The notes under the pieces were generated by a model that saw nothing but the letters and a program-made list of their open reading frames with translations, ran no database searches and was not told the DNA's origin. Source: Rhodoligotrophos appendicifer (GTDB taxonomy: Bacteria; Pseudomonadota; Alphaproteobacteria; Rhizobiales; Im1). From it: a stretch of DNA of 64,000 nucleotides. The stretch's first letter is position 1. Each line of letters opens with the position of its first letter. Where the stretch lies: contig NZ_VHKL01000009.1 of assembly GCF_007474605.1 (NCBI RefSeq), forward strand, positions 1-64,000, in the 5' to 3' direction. Position numbers and translations under genes: made by a program. Below are positions 52,230 to 61,404 of this stretch, in pieces.

Positions 52230-53081
52230 TCAGCGGAACATCAGGACCGGCACCTTGCAGCGGCGGACCATGGCCTCGGTCGTCGAGCCGATGACGAGAC
52301 TGCGAATGCGGGAATGGCCATAGGCGCCCATGACCAGGAGACCGATGTCCTGCGTTTCAACCTGACTGACGATGACATCGTCGGGATCACCAGTCAGGAG
52401 TACCCCTTCGACCTCAAAGCCCGCCTCGTGGAGACGACGGATGGGAGCCTCGAGCCGGGAGCGGTTGTCGACCGTGTCGGGGCCAACCGACAGCACTGTC
52501 GCCTTCAGTCCTTTCAGCAGCCCGCTTGAAGCGACGAAATCCACAGCACGGTTGGCGCTCTTGCCGCCGTCAAAGGCGATCAGGAAGCGCTCGATCTGCC
52601 GATATTTCCGTGCGGCCACCAGCACGGGGCGGGTCGAGGCCCGGACGACACGTTCGAGGTTCGAACCAAGATGGAGCTTGGCGAAGTCGGCCGCCTCGCC
52701 GCGCTTGCCGATGACGACGATGGCAGCGTCCTTCTCCAAGTCGGACAGTGCCTCCAGCAGATCGCCATGGCGGAGGCGCGTGTCCGCCTGCAGACCTTGA
52801 GCGCTGACGAGACCCTTGGCCGTTTCCAGCAGGGCACGGCCTTTGGCTTGTGCCAACTTGGCGTGCTGTTCGTCGAGGCGGGCGTATTCATCCAGTAGCG
52901 CGGTCCGCTCGTCGACTTCCAGGCTGCCGCTCAGATCGAACGCACCCGACATGCGGCGGCCGAGCACGTGCGCGATCACGACCGGCATCGCCAGCCGGGA
53001 TGCAGCCCATGCCGAGAGGCTGCACACGCTTTCGGCGTAGATCGACCCGTCGATGAAGGCGAGTATCTTTGACATGGCCAT
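52230..53081 (-). CDS. tandem universal stress protein (UspA)
   Basis: A 283-aa protein with two UspA domains. The second has the ATP-binding type ending GLLVMGAYGHSRIRSLVIGS and TEAMVRRCKVPVLMF. The first has AAIVVIGKRGEAADFAKLHL and STRPVLVAARKY. It starts 7 nt after the SulP gene on the same strand, so it is probably cotranscribed with it. Universal stress proteins of this kind often sit beside SulP transporters. The start at 53081 has GAGGG upstream. Confidence 0.9.
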   Translation of the reverse strand: MAMSKILAFIDGSIYAESVCSLSAWAASRLAMPVVIAHVLGRRMSGAFDLSGSLEVDERTALLDEYARLDEQHAKLAQAKGRALLETAKGLVSAQGLQADTRLRHGDLLEALSDLEKDAAIVVIGKRGEAADFAKLHLGSNLERVVRASTRPVLVAARKYRQIERFLIAFDGGKSANRAVDFVASSGLLKGLKATVLSVGPDTVDNRSRLEAPIRRLHEAGFEVEGVLLTGDPDDVIVSQVETQDIGLLVMGAYGHSRIRSLVIGSTTEAMVRRCKVPVLMFR

Positions 53082-53088
53082 TTCTCCC

Positions 53089-54573
53089 TCAGTGGCTCGT
53101 CAGGCTGTCGAGCGCGCCCGGCTTATCGTGGATGGCGAGCTTGTCGACGAGCGTCGCGCTGGCCTCGTTCATGCCGATGACCTCGACCTCGGCACCCTCC
53201 CGCCGGAACTTGAGGATGACGGTGTCGAGCGCGCCAACGCCCGTCAGGTCCCAGATGTGGGAGCGGCTGACGTCGATGCGCACCTTTTCGACAGCCTCCT
53301 TGAAGTCGAACGCCTTGAGGAAGTCGTCCGCCGAGGCGAAGAAGACCTGGCCTTCCACGACATAGGAGCGCTCCCGCCCGTCCGGCGATTGTATCGACGT
53401 CACGCGGAAGATCTGCGCCACCTTCGATGCGAAAAAGAGGCCGGACAACAGCACCCCGAGAAGAACCCCGATCGCGAGGTTGTGGGTGAAGACGACGGCG
53501 ACGACGGTCGCCACCATCACGGTCGACGAACGGCGGGGATGGTCTCGCAGGTTGCGGATGGACGACCAGGAGAAGGTGCCGATCGAGACCATGATCATGA
53601 TCGCGACGAGGGCTGCCATCGGGATGATCGAGACCCAATCGCCGAGGCCGACGCATAGGATCAGCAGGAACACGCCAGCCGCGAAGCAGGACAGCCTTCC
53701 CCGGCCGCCCGACTTCACATTGATGACCGATTGGCCGATCATGGCACAACCCGCCATGCCGCCGAGAAAGCCGGTGACGATATTCGCCGTGCCCTGGCCG
53801 ACGCATTCGCGGTTCTTGTCGCTGCCGGTGTCGGTGAGTTCATCGACGATCGAGGCGGTCATCAATGATTCGAGCAGGCCGACCACCGCGACCGCTGCCG
53901 AATACGGCAGCACGATCATGAAGGTCTCGAAAGTCAGCGGCACGTCCGGCAAGAGGAAGACCGGCAGCGTCGCCGGAAGTTCGCCCATGTCGCCAACGGT
54001 GCGGATGTCCATGCCGAACCAGAGCGCAATCGCCGTCAGCACGATGATGCAGACCAACGGCGACGGGATCGCCTTCGTCAGGCGCGGAAAGATGTAGATG
54101 ATGCCGAGGCCGCAAGCGACCATCACATAGGTCAGCCAGGGCACGCCAATCAGTTCCGGCAATTGCGCCATGAAGATCAGGATTGCCAGCGCATTGACGA
54201 AGCCGGTGATGACCGAGCGGGAGACGAAGCGCATCAGGTCGCCGAGCCTGAACAGTCCTGCTGCGATCTGCAGCACGCCGGCAAGGATCGTGGTCGCCAG
54301 CAGGTACTGCAGACCGTGATCCTTGACCAGCGTGACCATCAGCACCGCGGTCGCGGCGGTCGCGGCGGAGATCATGCCGGGACGGCCGCCGGTGAAGGCG
54401 ATGATGACCGCGATCGAGAAGGAGGCGTAGAGGCCGACCTTTGGGTCAACCCCGGCGATAATGGAAAAGGCGATGGCTTCGGGGATGAGGGCGAGTGCCA
54501 CGACGAGCCCCGCGAGCAGGTCGCCGCGGATGTTGCCGAACCACTCATCGCGGTAGGCAGAAACAGACTTCAT
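53089..54573 (-). CDS. SulP-family inorganic anion transporter
   Basis: A 494-aa SLC26/SulP transporter with about 12-14 helices ([59 protein letters not shown]) and a C-terminal cytoplasmic STAS domain from about residue 390 ([32 protein letters not shown]). It transports sulfate, bicarbonate or a related anion. Cotranscribed with the UspA gene. It ends the kdp-neighbouring stress region. Confidence 0.9.
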   Translation of the reverse strand: MKSVSAYRDEWFGNIRGDLLAGLVVALALIPEAIAFSIIAGVDPKVGLYASFSIAVIIAFTGGRPGMISAATAATAVLMVTLVKDHGLQYLLATTILAGVLQIAAGLFRLGDLMRFVSRSVITGFVNALAILIFMAQLPELIGVPWLTYVMVACGLGIIYIFPRLTKAIPSPLVCIIVLTAIALWFGMDIRTVGDMGELPATLPVFLLPDVPLTFETFMIVLPYSAAVAVVGLLESLMTASIVDELTDTGSDKNRECVGQGTANIVTGFLGGMAGCAMIGQSVINVKSGGRGRLSCFAAGVFLLILCVGLGDWVSIIPMAALVAIMIMVSIGTFSWSSIRNLRDHPRRSSTVMVATVVAVVFTHNLAIGVLLGVLLSGLFFASKVAQIFRVTSIQSPDGRERSYVVEGQVFFASADDFLKAFDFKEAVEKVRIDVSRSHIWDLTGVGALDTVILKFRREGAEVEVIGMNEASATLVDKLAIHDKPGALDSLTSH

Positions 54574-54863
54574 GACTGTCCAGAAAATAACGGAACCGCC
54601 GCGGCCGGGGGGCCGTGGATCAAACAGTGGGAAATCGGTTCAGTTGTCCGGCGGGTCGGCGGCCGGAAGAGCCACCCGGGATCTCACCGGGTCCATGCGG
54701 TTCACTCGGAATAGCCGCAAGTCGCGCTGCGCTGCAACATTTATTTATGAGATCGTAACGGTTCGTCATCATCCTCAACGGGCGCAGTTCGCCGGCAAGG
54801 ATCACAGACCAGTTGGTCCACTTCCGGCCAAGGGGGCCCCGTACACGCCATGCAGCTCTGCTG

Positions 54864-55268
54864 CTAGTCGCGGCTGAGAACGCTAATGGGGAAGCCGCGT
54901 CGAAGGGAGTTCGTCGCCATGCAGCTCACTTTTGCCTTCTCGATTACCTGTCGGGAGTCCGATCCGTCCATTGTCTCGCATGAGACCGTCATCGTGGCGG
55001 ACGTTGCCAGCAGCGGATCACCCTCCAGCTCGACCGTGACGCCGATTTCTATTCGGCCGAGCTCCACATTCATCTCGGCGGCCACATAGCGGAGATCGTT
55101 GCAGAAGCAGCCGCCTATGGTGAGGGCGAGGAGTTGCGCGCCGTTGAAGCCCAGTCCCATACCGCCGGCGCGGCCTTCAGGCCGATCGACCACAAGCGTA
55201 TGAGACCCAGCCCAGCCGAGCGCAGCCTGGGTGCCAGCGATGTTCCTGAGCTCAACCGTCGCCTTCAT
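54864..55268 (-). CDS. OsmC-family protein
   Basis: A 134-aa OsmC/Ohr-fold protein with the reactive-cysteine region LLALTIGGCFCNDLRYVAAE and a later Cys in KAKVSCMATNSL. Family members reduce organic hydroperoxides with paired cysteines. Here the first motif has two nearby cysteines (GGCFC), so the usual Cys spacing is not certain. Isolated gene between the SulP unit and the BA14K gene. Confidence 0.8.
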   Translation of the reverse strand: MKATVELRNIAGTQAALGWAGSHTLVVDRPEGRAGGMGLGFNGAQLLALTIGGCFCNDLRYVAAEMNVELGRIEIGVTVELEGDPLLATSATMTVSCETMDGSDSRQVIEKAKVSCMATNSLRRGFPISVLSRD

Positions 55269-55505
55269 GAGTGATTCTCTCGGAGACCTTTATGGGATGT
55301 CGCAGCCCCTGATCGGTTGTTGCCGACCCACGGCGCTCAACCTCGACCCTTGTCGAGAGGGCCAGCTTAGCGCAGGACGGCATCCTCGTCCCACCGCACA
55401 ATTCTGAAAATCTGAAGAGACCTAAAGGTAGGCGATAAGCCGGCGGATCGGGTGTGGCCTGCCTGGGAGTTCCAGTGGGCGCGTGCAGCAATGCTGGCAC
55501 AGAAG

Positions 55506-55531
55506 CCCTGCAGGGATTCCTCCCTGCAGGG
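55506..55531 (-). terminator. hairpin after the BA14K gene
   Basis: CCCTGCAGGGA (55506-55516) and TCCCTGCAGGG (55521-55531) are perfect 11-bp arms with a TTCC loop, 14 nt after the stop of the minus-strand BA14K gene. The arms are themselves palindromic (CTGCAG). Confidence 0.7.
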
Positions 55532-55544
55532 TTGGTCCCCTATC

Positions 55545-56009
55545 TCAGTAGGGGCTTTCGCATTGGCGCTTGACGCCGCCGCGGCCAACATAAGTGTCGG
55601 TCGAGGGATCGTAAGTCCGGTAGCGTTCCTGACACCAGGCGACGTGATTGCCGCCGGCAGCACCTCCGGTGACGGCGTTCCCTACACCCTGCACGGTGTT
55701 CGCGACGCCACCCAGAACGGCGCCGCCGATGGCTCCACCGACGGCTGCCGCCGTCCACCAGGGCGTCGCATACCAGTAGCCGTCATGATAATGGTCGTAA
55801 CCCTTGTGGCGACTGCGGTAGCGTTGCCCGTGTTCGTTCCGATTGTATTTTCGGGACGCAACCAGCTGCACCGGGTTTGCCTCAGCCGTCGTCGCGACGC
55901 TTGACTGGGTCAGTCCACCCACACTCGATGCCGCGCTCACCGGGGCTGCCTGCAGGGAAAAAACGCCGAGACACACCGCTGCCGTGGCGATTGAGAGTTT
56001 GATTTTCAT
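55545..56009 (-). CDS. BA14K-like secreted protein with glycine zipper
   Basis: A 154-aa exported protein. Sec signal (IATAAVCLGVFSLQAAPVSA), His/Tyr/Arg-rich segment, a glycine-zipper membrane segment (AVGGAIGGAVLGGVAN and GGAAGG) and the BA14K ending WCQERYRTYDPSTDTYVGRG. BA14K proteins are typical of Hyphomicrobiales and were described as immunoreactive in Brucella. The start at 56009 has GGAGGATAGCG immediately upstream, while the frame itself is open further. A hairpin follows. Confidence 0.88.
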   Translation of the reverse strand: MKIKLSIATAAVCLGVFSLQAAPVSAASSVGGLTQSSVATTAEANPVQLVASRKYNRNEHGQRYRSRHKGYDHYHDGYWYATPWWTAAAVGGAIGGAVLGGVANTVQGVGNAVTGGAAGGNHVAWCQERYRTYDPSTDTYVGRGGVKRQCESPY

Positions 56010-56155
56010 CGCTATCCTCCAGAGTGGTTTCTGTACGTCAACAAGGACAGCTGCGACTCGTTCCAGATCGGAACCGGCACTCTCGCCGATGCCGAATTGC
56101 CATGGATTGGGCTGCTTCGACGGGGCCCTTATCGCCCGGTGCGCATCATCAATGG

Positions 56156-57388
56156 TCAGGCGCGGTGCGTGTTGCGCGGCAGAAAGACGGTCAGGAGCCC
56201 GATGGCCGGCAACCAGGCACAGAGCCAAAACACATTGACGATGCCGATCCGATCGGCGAGCGCGCCGAGTGCGGCAGCGCAAATGCCACCCAGGCCGAAG
56301 GACAGGCCGTAGAACAGCCCGCCGACCAGTCCGACGCGATGGGGCACAAGGTCGATGGCATAGATCAGAATCGAGGAAAAGGCACTCGCAATGATCAGGC
56401 TGACGACCACGCTGAGCACTCCGGTCCAGAACAGGTCAGCATAGGGAAGCATCAGCGCGAAGGGCAGGGTGCCGAGAATCGACAGCCAGATCACGCGGTC
56501 GCGGCCGATCCGGTCGCCGAGCATGCCACCGGCAATCACGCCAAAGGCGCCGACCACGAGGTAGAGGAACAGCATGATCTGAGAGAGCTGCACCGTGACG
56601 CCGAAGCGCTCGATGAGATAGAAGGTGTAATAGGATGTGAAGCTCGCCGTATAGGCATTCTTCGACAGCAGCAGCACCATCAAAATTCCCATGGCAAAGA
56701 CGATGCGGCGGCGTGGCAGCCGGTGGGCATGGGTGGTTGCATGCGTGTCCTTGGCCTCGGCCACCTGCCGGCGCCGGAAGGTCGCGTAGCGCGAGGCCGT
56801 CCAGAACATCAGCACCATGGCGAGCAAAACGACGCCGGAGAACCACGCCAGGCTCGGCTGGCCGCGCGGAACCACGATAAGGGCCGCCAGGAGAGGGCCG
56901 ATCGCATAGCCCGCATGGCCGCCGACCTGAAAGACGCCCTGGGCCAGCCCCTGGCGTCCAGCGGCGGCGTGACGGGCCATTCGCGTCGCCTCGGGATGGA
57001 ACACGGCCGACCCGACGCCGACCAGTGCCGCTGCTATCAGCACCATGCCGTAGCTGTGGGCGAATGCGAGGAGGAGCAACCCGAGCAAGGATGCCGCCAT
57101 GCCCACGACCATAGCATAGGGCCAAGGGCGGCGATCGGTCAGATGTCCAAGGATGGGCTGCAGCAGTGACGAGGTGACCTGGAACGCCAATGTGATCAGG
57201 CCGATCTGGACGAAGTCGAGCTGGTAGCTCGCCTTGATCAGCGGGTAGAGCGCCGGGATCATCGATTGGACGAGATCGTTCAGCAGATGTGCCACACTCA
57301 GCGCTGCCAGAACGGACATGAGCGGGCGCCCGCGCGTGGCGGCTATGGAAACGGAGGTCATGTGGATCGCTTGGGTTGTCGACGCCAT
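56156..57388 (-). CDS. MFS transporter, fosmidomycin-resistance (Fsr)-like
   Basis: A 410-aa major facilitator exporter with twelve helices; characteristic segments SVAHLLNDLVQSMIPALYPL, FQVTSSLLQPILGHLTDRRP and GVGSAVFHPEATRMARHAAA, the last being the Fsr signature. Such proteins expel fosmidomycin and other small molecules. Start 57388 is taken, and 57361 (MTSVS) is possible; neither has a clear ribosome site. Downstream (toward lower coordinates) lies the BA14K gene on the same strand. Confidence 0.88.
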   Translation of the reverse strand: MASTTQAIHMTSVSIAATRGRPLMSVLAALSVAHLLNDLVQSMIPALYPLIKASYQLDFVQIGLITLAFQVTSSLLQPILGHLTDRRPWPYAMVVGMAASLLGLLLLAFAHSYGMVLIAAALVGVGSAVFHPEATRMARHAAAGRQGLAQGVFQVGGHAGYAIGPLLAALIVVPRGQPSLAWFSGVVLLAMVLMFWTASRYATFRRRQVAEAKDTHATTHAHRLPRRRIVFAMGILMVLLLSKNAYTASFTSYYTFYLIERFGVTVQLSQIMLFLYLVVGAFGVIAGGMLGDRIGRDRVIWLSILGTLPFALMLPYADLFWTGVLSVVVSLIIASAFSSILIYAIDLVPHRVGLVGGLFYGLSFGLGGICAAALGALADRIGIVNVFWLCAWLPAIGLLTVFLPRNTHRA

Positions 57389-57589
57389 CCGGCAAGAGGT
57401 GACATCTCACATAGCGCAGCCTGTGCCTCCCCGAAAGGGGTAGCGCGTGCGCGTTTCAATCCACGAGGAGCATCGGCTGGCGCAATGCGCTATCGTGAGT
57501 CGCGGCGGATACCCGTCGTTTGAGCCTGGGGGGATCTCCCCGCGGACCATAGATGCCCAAGCAGACCCCGTTACAAAAGGATCACGATC

Positions 57590-59179
57590 TTGGCTTTGCT
57601 CACTCTGCGTCAGTTCACGACACGATCGGCTAGCGCGCTTGTCGCCCTGGGTCTCGCCTGTCTTTTCTCAGGGCATTCGGCCGCGACGGAGGCTTCGCCC
57701 TCGGCGACGCCGGGGGTATCGATCCCTGCAGGGCAGATCGACAAGGCGGTGGGAGAGCTCGACCGGCTTGCGGCTGAAATGATGCAGCGCTCCGGGGTGC
57801 CCGGAATGGCGGTGGCGGTGGTCCAGGACGGCAAGGTGGCCTATGCGAAGGGGTTCGGCCTCCGGCGCGTGGGCAGTCCGGAGCCGGTTGATGCGGACAC
57901 CGTGTTCCAGCTCGCGTCACTGTCCAAATCTCTGGCGGCAACCGTGGTTGCTCAGCAGGTCGGGGCCGGGGTGATCAGTTGGAACACGCCGCTGGTCGAG
58001 CATCTGCCGTGGTTCAAGCTGGAGGATCCGTGGATAAGCACACATGTCACGATCGCTGATATGTTCTCCCATCGCTCGGGCCTGCCGGACCATGCGGGAG
58101 ACGACCTGGAGGATCTGGGATATGGCCGGCGACAGGTGCTGGAGCGGCTCAAGCTTCTCCCGCTGGAGGGGTTCCGGGATGTTTACGCCTATACGAATTT
58201 CGGGCTCACGGCTGCCGCCGAGGCCGTCGCGGTGGCGTCCGGCAGGACATGGGAAGATCTCGCCGCGGAGGTGCTGTACAAGCCGCTGGGCATGATTTCG
58301 GCCAGTTCGCGTTTTGACGATTTCGAGTCACGGCCAAACCGGGTCCAAGGCCATATCAAAACCGAGGCCGGCTTCGTGCCCAATACGCTGCGCCAACCCC
58401 ACGCGCAGTCTCCGGCAGGCGGGGTCAGCGGCTCGGTGAACGATGTGGCTCGGTGGATGACCATGATCCTGCAGGACGGACGCTTCGAGGGGCGGCAGAT
58501 CATCCCCAAGGATGCGCTGCTGCCGGCCATGCGCGCAGAGATGATTTCCGATCCCTCACCCACGGCAGAGACGCGTCCCGGCTTTTACGGATACGGGATG
58601 AATGTGGGTGTTTCGCCAGCCGGCCGGATCGTGATCAGCCATTCCGGTGCATTCTCCATGGGGGCAGGCACCTTTTATGCGCTCATCCCCTCGGCCGGGG
58701 TCGGCATCGTCGTGCTGACGAATGCGGCGCCCACGGGTGCGGCGGAGGCCCTGGGCAACGAATTCAACGATCTGGTGCAGTTCGGCACGATCACGCGGGA
58801 CTGGTATCCACCCTATGCCGCATTCATGAAGGCACTGAATGCGCCAGCCGGTGGGTTGTCGGGCAAAGAGCCGCCGAAGGATCCCCAAGCTGCAGGCGCG
58901 CCTGGAGACTATACCGGGCCCTATAACAATGATTATTTCGGGCCGGCCAGGATCGAGGAGGTGGATGGCCAGCTTACGCTCGCCATCGGGCCAGCAGGAA
59001 TTCGCTATCGGCTCCGCCACTGGTCAGGAGACCGCTTTGCATTTTCGCCCGCCAGTGAAAACCAGACGGCAGGATCCGTCGCTGAACTCACCTTCACCCG
59101 AGACGGCGCCGGTCGCGCAGACGCCGCCTTCACGATCGACTATCTCAATGAAAACGGCTTTGGAACGTTTGCCCGGTAG
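57590..59179 (+). CDS. class C beta-lactamase-type serine hydrolase
   Basis: A 529-aa secreted hydrolase of the AmpC/penicillin-binding-protein-like family. Signal region with SALVALGLACLFSGHSAATE. Catalytic motifs SLSK (FQLASLSKSLAATVV), YTN (DVYAYTNFGL) and HSG (VISHSGAF). A C-terminal beta domain (residues ~430-529) of DUF3471/lipocalin-like type, GDYTGPYNNDYFGP. The frame opens with TTG at 57590, preceded by AAAAGGATCACGATC, so it is a TTG start with a fair ribosome site. Likely esterase or peptidase rather than a true beta-lactamase. Confidence 0.88.
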   Translation: MALLTLRQFTTRSASALVALGLACLFSGHSAATEASPSATPGVSIPAGQIDKAVGELDRLAAEMMQRSGVPGMAVAVVQDGKVAYAKGFGLRRVGSPEPVDADTVFQLASLSKSLAATVVAQQVGAGVISWNTPLVEHLPWFKLEDPWISTHVTIADMFSHRSGLPDHAGDDLEDLGYGRRQVLERLKLLPLEGFRDVYAYTNFGLTAAAEAVAVASGRTWEDLAAEVLYKPLGMISASSRFDDFESRPNRVQGHIKTEAGFVPNTLRQPHAQSPAGGVSGSVNDVARWMTMILQDGRFEGRQIIPKDALLPAMRAEMISDPSPTAETRPGFYGYGMNVGVSPAGRIVISHSGAFSMGAGTFYALIPSAGVGIVVLTNAAPTGAAEALGNEFNDLVQFGTITRDWYPPYAAFMKALNAPAGGLSGKEPPKDPQAAGAPGDYTGPYNNDYFGPARIEEVDGQLTLAIGPAGIRYRLRHWSGDRFAFSPASENQTAGSVAELTFTRDGAGRADAAFTIDYLNENGFGTFAR

Positions 59180-59233
59180 GTGGGAAGACCATCGGCCTGC
59201 ATTCAGCAAGTCTCGCTTTCGCGGCGTTGTTTA

Positions 59234-60541
59234 TCAGCGCCCTAAAGCGTCGAGGACCTGATACCAGCCCGCCACCGCCTTCACGGCGGGTTTAGCGAGC
59301 GGATAGCAGGGGATCGATCGGAGCCTTTCGGCCGACATGAGGGCAAGATCTGGTGCGCCACCGGTGACGATCTCGGCAAGATGCCTGCCGATATAGGACG
59401 ACATGGCCACGCCCGTGCCATTGTATCCGACGGCATAGGTGACGCGGTCATCGATCCGTCCAACATGGGGAACGCTGTCCAATGTCAACGCTACAAGGCC
59501 CGACCAGCGATGAGTAACCGGGGTCTCCGCGAGCATGGGAAACTGCCGGCGCATGGCTTTTTCCAGGGCGTCGAAAGCGGCGCCTGAATCCGCGTGGCCG
59601 AAGGCGCCGCGTCCGCCATAGATCAACCGGCCCTCAGCCTTTCGAAACCACTTCATCATCCGGCGAGTCTCGGTGTAGCTGCGGCTTTCGACGAGGAGCG
59701 CGGCGTCGATGTCGGCGGGTAATTTTTCCGTCGCGATGATCGCCGACCGGAACGGGATCAGCGTCCGACCCAGGACCGCGGTCGTCGGGAGGAGGCTCGA
59801 ATAGGCATTGGTGGCGAAGACGACCTGCCCGGCACTCACAACGCCTTGCGGGCATTGGAGGATCGTGGAGGCCGGCTCGCGCCGCATGGCCGTGACGGGG
59901 CTCTCCTCGCAGATCGAGACGCCGCGGGTGAGCAAGGCTTCGGCCTGACCGAACAGAAATTTGAGCGGATGCAGAGAGCCGCCATATTCCTCCAGCAGTC
60001 CGCCGACGAAATGGCCCGAGCCAGTCTCTCGTTCAACTTCGCCGCGAGAGAGCAATCGTGGTCGCGATCCGCCAAATGCTGACGTCGTCCACTCGACCTC
60101 GTCCCTGAGCGACTCGAGCGATCCCGAATTGTGCGCACAGTGCAGCACGCCGGTGTTTCTGTAGCCGGAGGCCTCCATGCCTGGCTCGCGGACGAGCTGC
60201 TCCAAATGATCGACGGATTCGTGCCCGAGATCATACATGCGACGGGCGACGTGCCCCCCGAAACGCGATGCCATCCGCCGGAAGGAGGCCCGGAACTTTC
60301 CCGACACGACACCACCATTGCGGCCGCTTGCGCCCCAGCCGAGGCGACTCGCCTCAAGGATGACGGTGGACAAGCCCTTCTCCGCCGCATAGCGGGCGGT
60401 GGACAAGCCGGTAAAGCCACCGCCGATGATGGCAAGATCGAAATGCCGGTCGGCGGGGAAGGCGGAGCTGTGGGGACGCCGGACCGCCGTATCCTGCCAC
60501 AGGGACTTTACATCGGGACATGGCGGGAGGTCGGGGTTCAT
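59234..60541 (-). CDS. FAD-dependent amine/amino-acid oxidoreductase (DAO family)
   Basis: A 435-aa flavoprotein of the gamma-glutamylputrescine oxidase (PuuB/OrdL) type: FAD motif LAIIGGGFTGLSTARYAAEK, GASGRNGGVVSG (substrate-side loop), and late FAD segment VTYAVGYNGTGVAMSSYIGR. ATG 60541 (MNPDLPPCPDVKSLWQDTA) is chosen. A GTG at 60586 in frame overlaps the stop of the upstream dehalogenase gene (GTGA) and would couple the two. It oxidises a secondary or primary amine. It is in one unit with the HAD enzyme. Confidence 0.85.
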   Translation of the reverse strand: MNPDLPPCPDVKSLWQDTAVRRPHSSAFPADRHFDLAIIGGGFTGLSTARYAAEKGLSTVILEASRLGWGASGRNGGVVSGKFRASFRRMASRFGGHVARRMYDLGHESVDHLEQLVREPGMEASGYRNTGVLHCAHNSGSLESLRDEVEWTTSAFGGSRPRLLSRGEVERETGSGHFVGGLLEEYGGSLHPLKFLFGQAEALLTRGVSICEESPVTAMRREPASTILQCPQGVVSAGQVVFATNAYSSLLPTTAVLGRTLIPFRSAIIATEKLPADIDAALLVESRSYTETRRMMKWFRKAEGRLIYGGRGAFGHADSGAAFDALEKAMRRQFPMLAETPVTHRWSGLVALTLDSVPHVGRIDDRVTYAVGYNGTGVAMSSYIGRHLAEIVTGGAPDLALMSAERLRSIPCYPLAKPAVKAVAGWYQVLDALGR

Positions 60542-60582
60542 GACGCGCCGCTCACGGTTCGTTGCCGCGCTAGGCGTGTTGC

Positions 60583-61299
60583 TCACCGGTTGCCATCGAC
60601 GGCAGCCGCAAGGCCGGCGAGGTCCTTGAAATGGTAGTCGGGCCGCGTGACCTCCCGCGGTTCCGGCGTGCCGCCGAAGCCCTTCTTGCCCTGGCGCCGC
60701 TCGATCCAGCAGACGTCATAGCCGAGATGCTTGGCTACGCCGATGTCGTGATACTGGCTTTGCGCCACATGAAGGTAGTTCTCCAGACGATAGCCGAGCG
60801 TGCTCTGCCTGCCGCGCGCATAGGCGAAGAATTGCGGATCGGGCTTGCAGGTGCCCACGTCCTCCGCGGTGACGGTGTCATCAAAGGGCTCTCCCAGGGT
60901 GCGAGAGAAATGATTAAGCGCCCAGTTGTCGGAGTTGGTCATGGCGACGAGGCGGAAGCTCCGGCGCAGCCTTTTCAGGGCTGCGATGCTGTCGGGAAAT
61001 GCCGGCCAATGGGGAATTGAGAGCCGGAACCCCTCAATCGCATCCGGTGTCACCGGCAAGCCAAGTTCCTGCGCCATGGCACGATAGACGGGCGGCATCA
61101 TCCGGGTGAAAGGCTGGCCGGCCATCTCTTCGTGCTGAACGGCTTCCGCTTTGCCGTAGCTCAGGAGAATCGTTTCGTCATCAATCTCGTGTCCCGCCTG
61201 GAGGGCCAGGGGGCGGATGTAATCGACGATGCCCTGCTCGAAATCGATCAGGGTGCCGACCACGTCAAATGTGAGGATGGTGTATTCGTTAAGTGCCAT
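60583..61299 (-). CDS. haloacid dehalogenase, type II (HAD superfamily)
   Basis: A 238-aa HAD hydrolase of the L-2-haloacid dehalogenase-like class: nucleophile motif LTFDVVGTLID (Asp), MTNSDNWALNHFSRTL (motif II region), Lys/Pro segment GTCKPDPQFF and the late acid region VAQSQYHDIGVAKHLGYDVC. The second residue of the motif is not the Asp of phosphatases, consistent with dehalogenase-like members, though many have other substrates. Precedes the FAD oxidase gene and diverges from the LysR gene. Confidence 0.85.
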   Translation of the reverse strand: MALNEYTILTFDVVGTLIDFEQGIVDYIRPLALQAGHEIDDETILLSYGKAEAVQHEEMAGQPFTRMMPPVYRAMAQELGLPVTPDAIEGFRLSIPHWPAFPDSIAALKRLRRSFRLVAMTNSDNWALNHFSRTLGEPFDDTVTAEDVGTCKPDPQFFAYARGRQSTLGYRLENYLHVAQSQYHDIGVAKHLGYDVCWIERRQGKKGFGGTPEPREVTRPDYHFKDLAGLAAAVDGNR

Positions 61300-61363
61300 G
61301 CCGCTCGTCCTCCGCCGGATGTGGCGTCCGGTGTAGCGCAGAAGTGGTCATGACGGAACTGAC

Positions 61364-61388
61364 ATGATATCATCAAATCGATCGATTT
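61364..61388. promoter_or_regulatory. two adjacent palindromes in the LysR/HAD promoter region
   Basis: ATGATATCAT (61364-61373) and AAATCGATCGATTT (61375-61388) are perfect palindromes one base apart, between the divergent HAD and LysR genes and 16 nt before the LysR start. They are likely operators for the LysR regulator. Confidence 0.5.
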
Positions 61389-61404
61389 TTGTCATGGAGA
61401 CAGC

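Noticed and set aside
55506-55531. Perfect CTGCAG-containing repeat as mobile-element end
   Set aside because: It is a simple hairpin just after a stop codon, best read as a terminator. No matching copy or transposase nearby.
56024-57169. 381-codon plus-strand frame
   Set aside because: Antisense to the Fsr-like gene. Composition is Gln/His/Arg-rich and there is no start signal.
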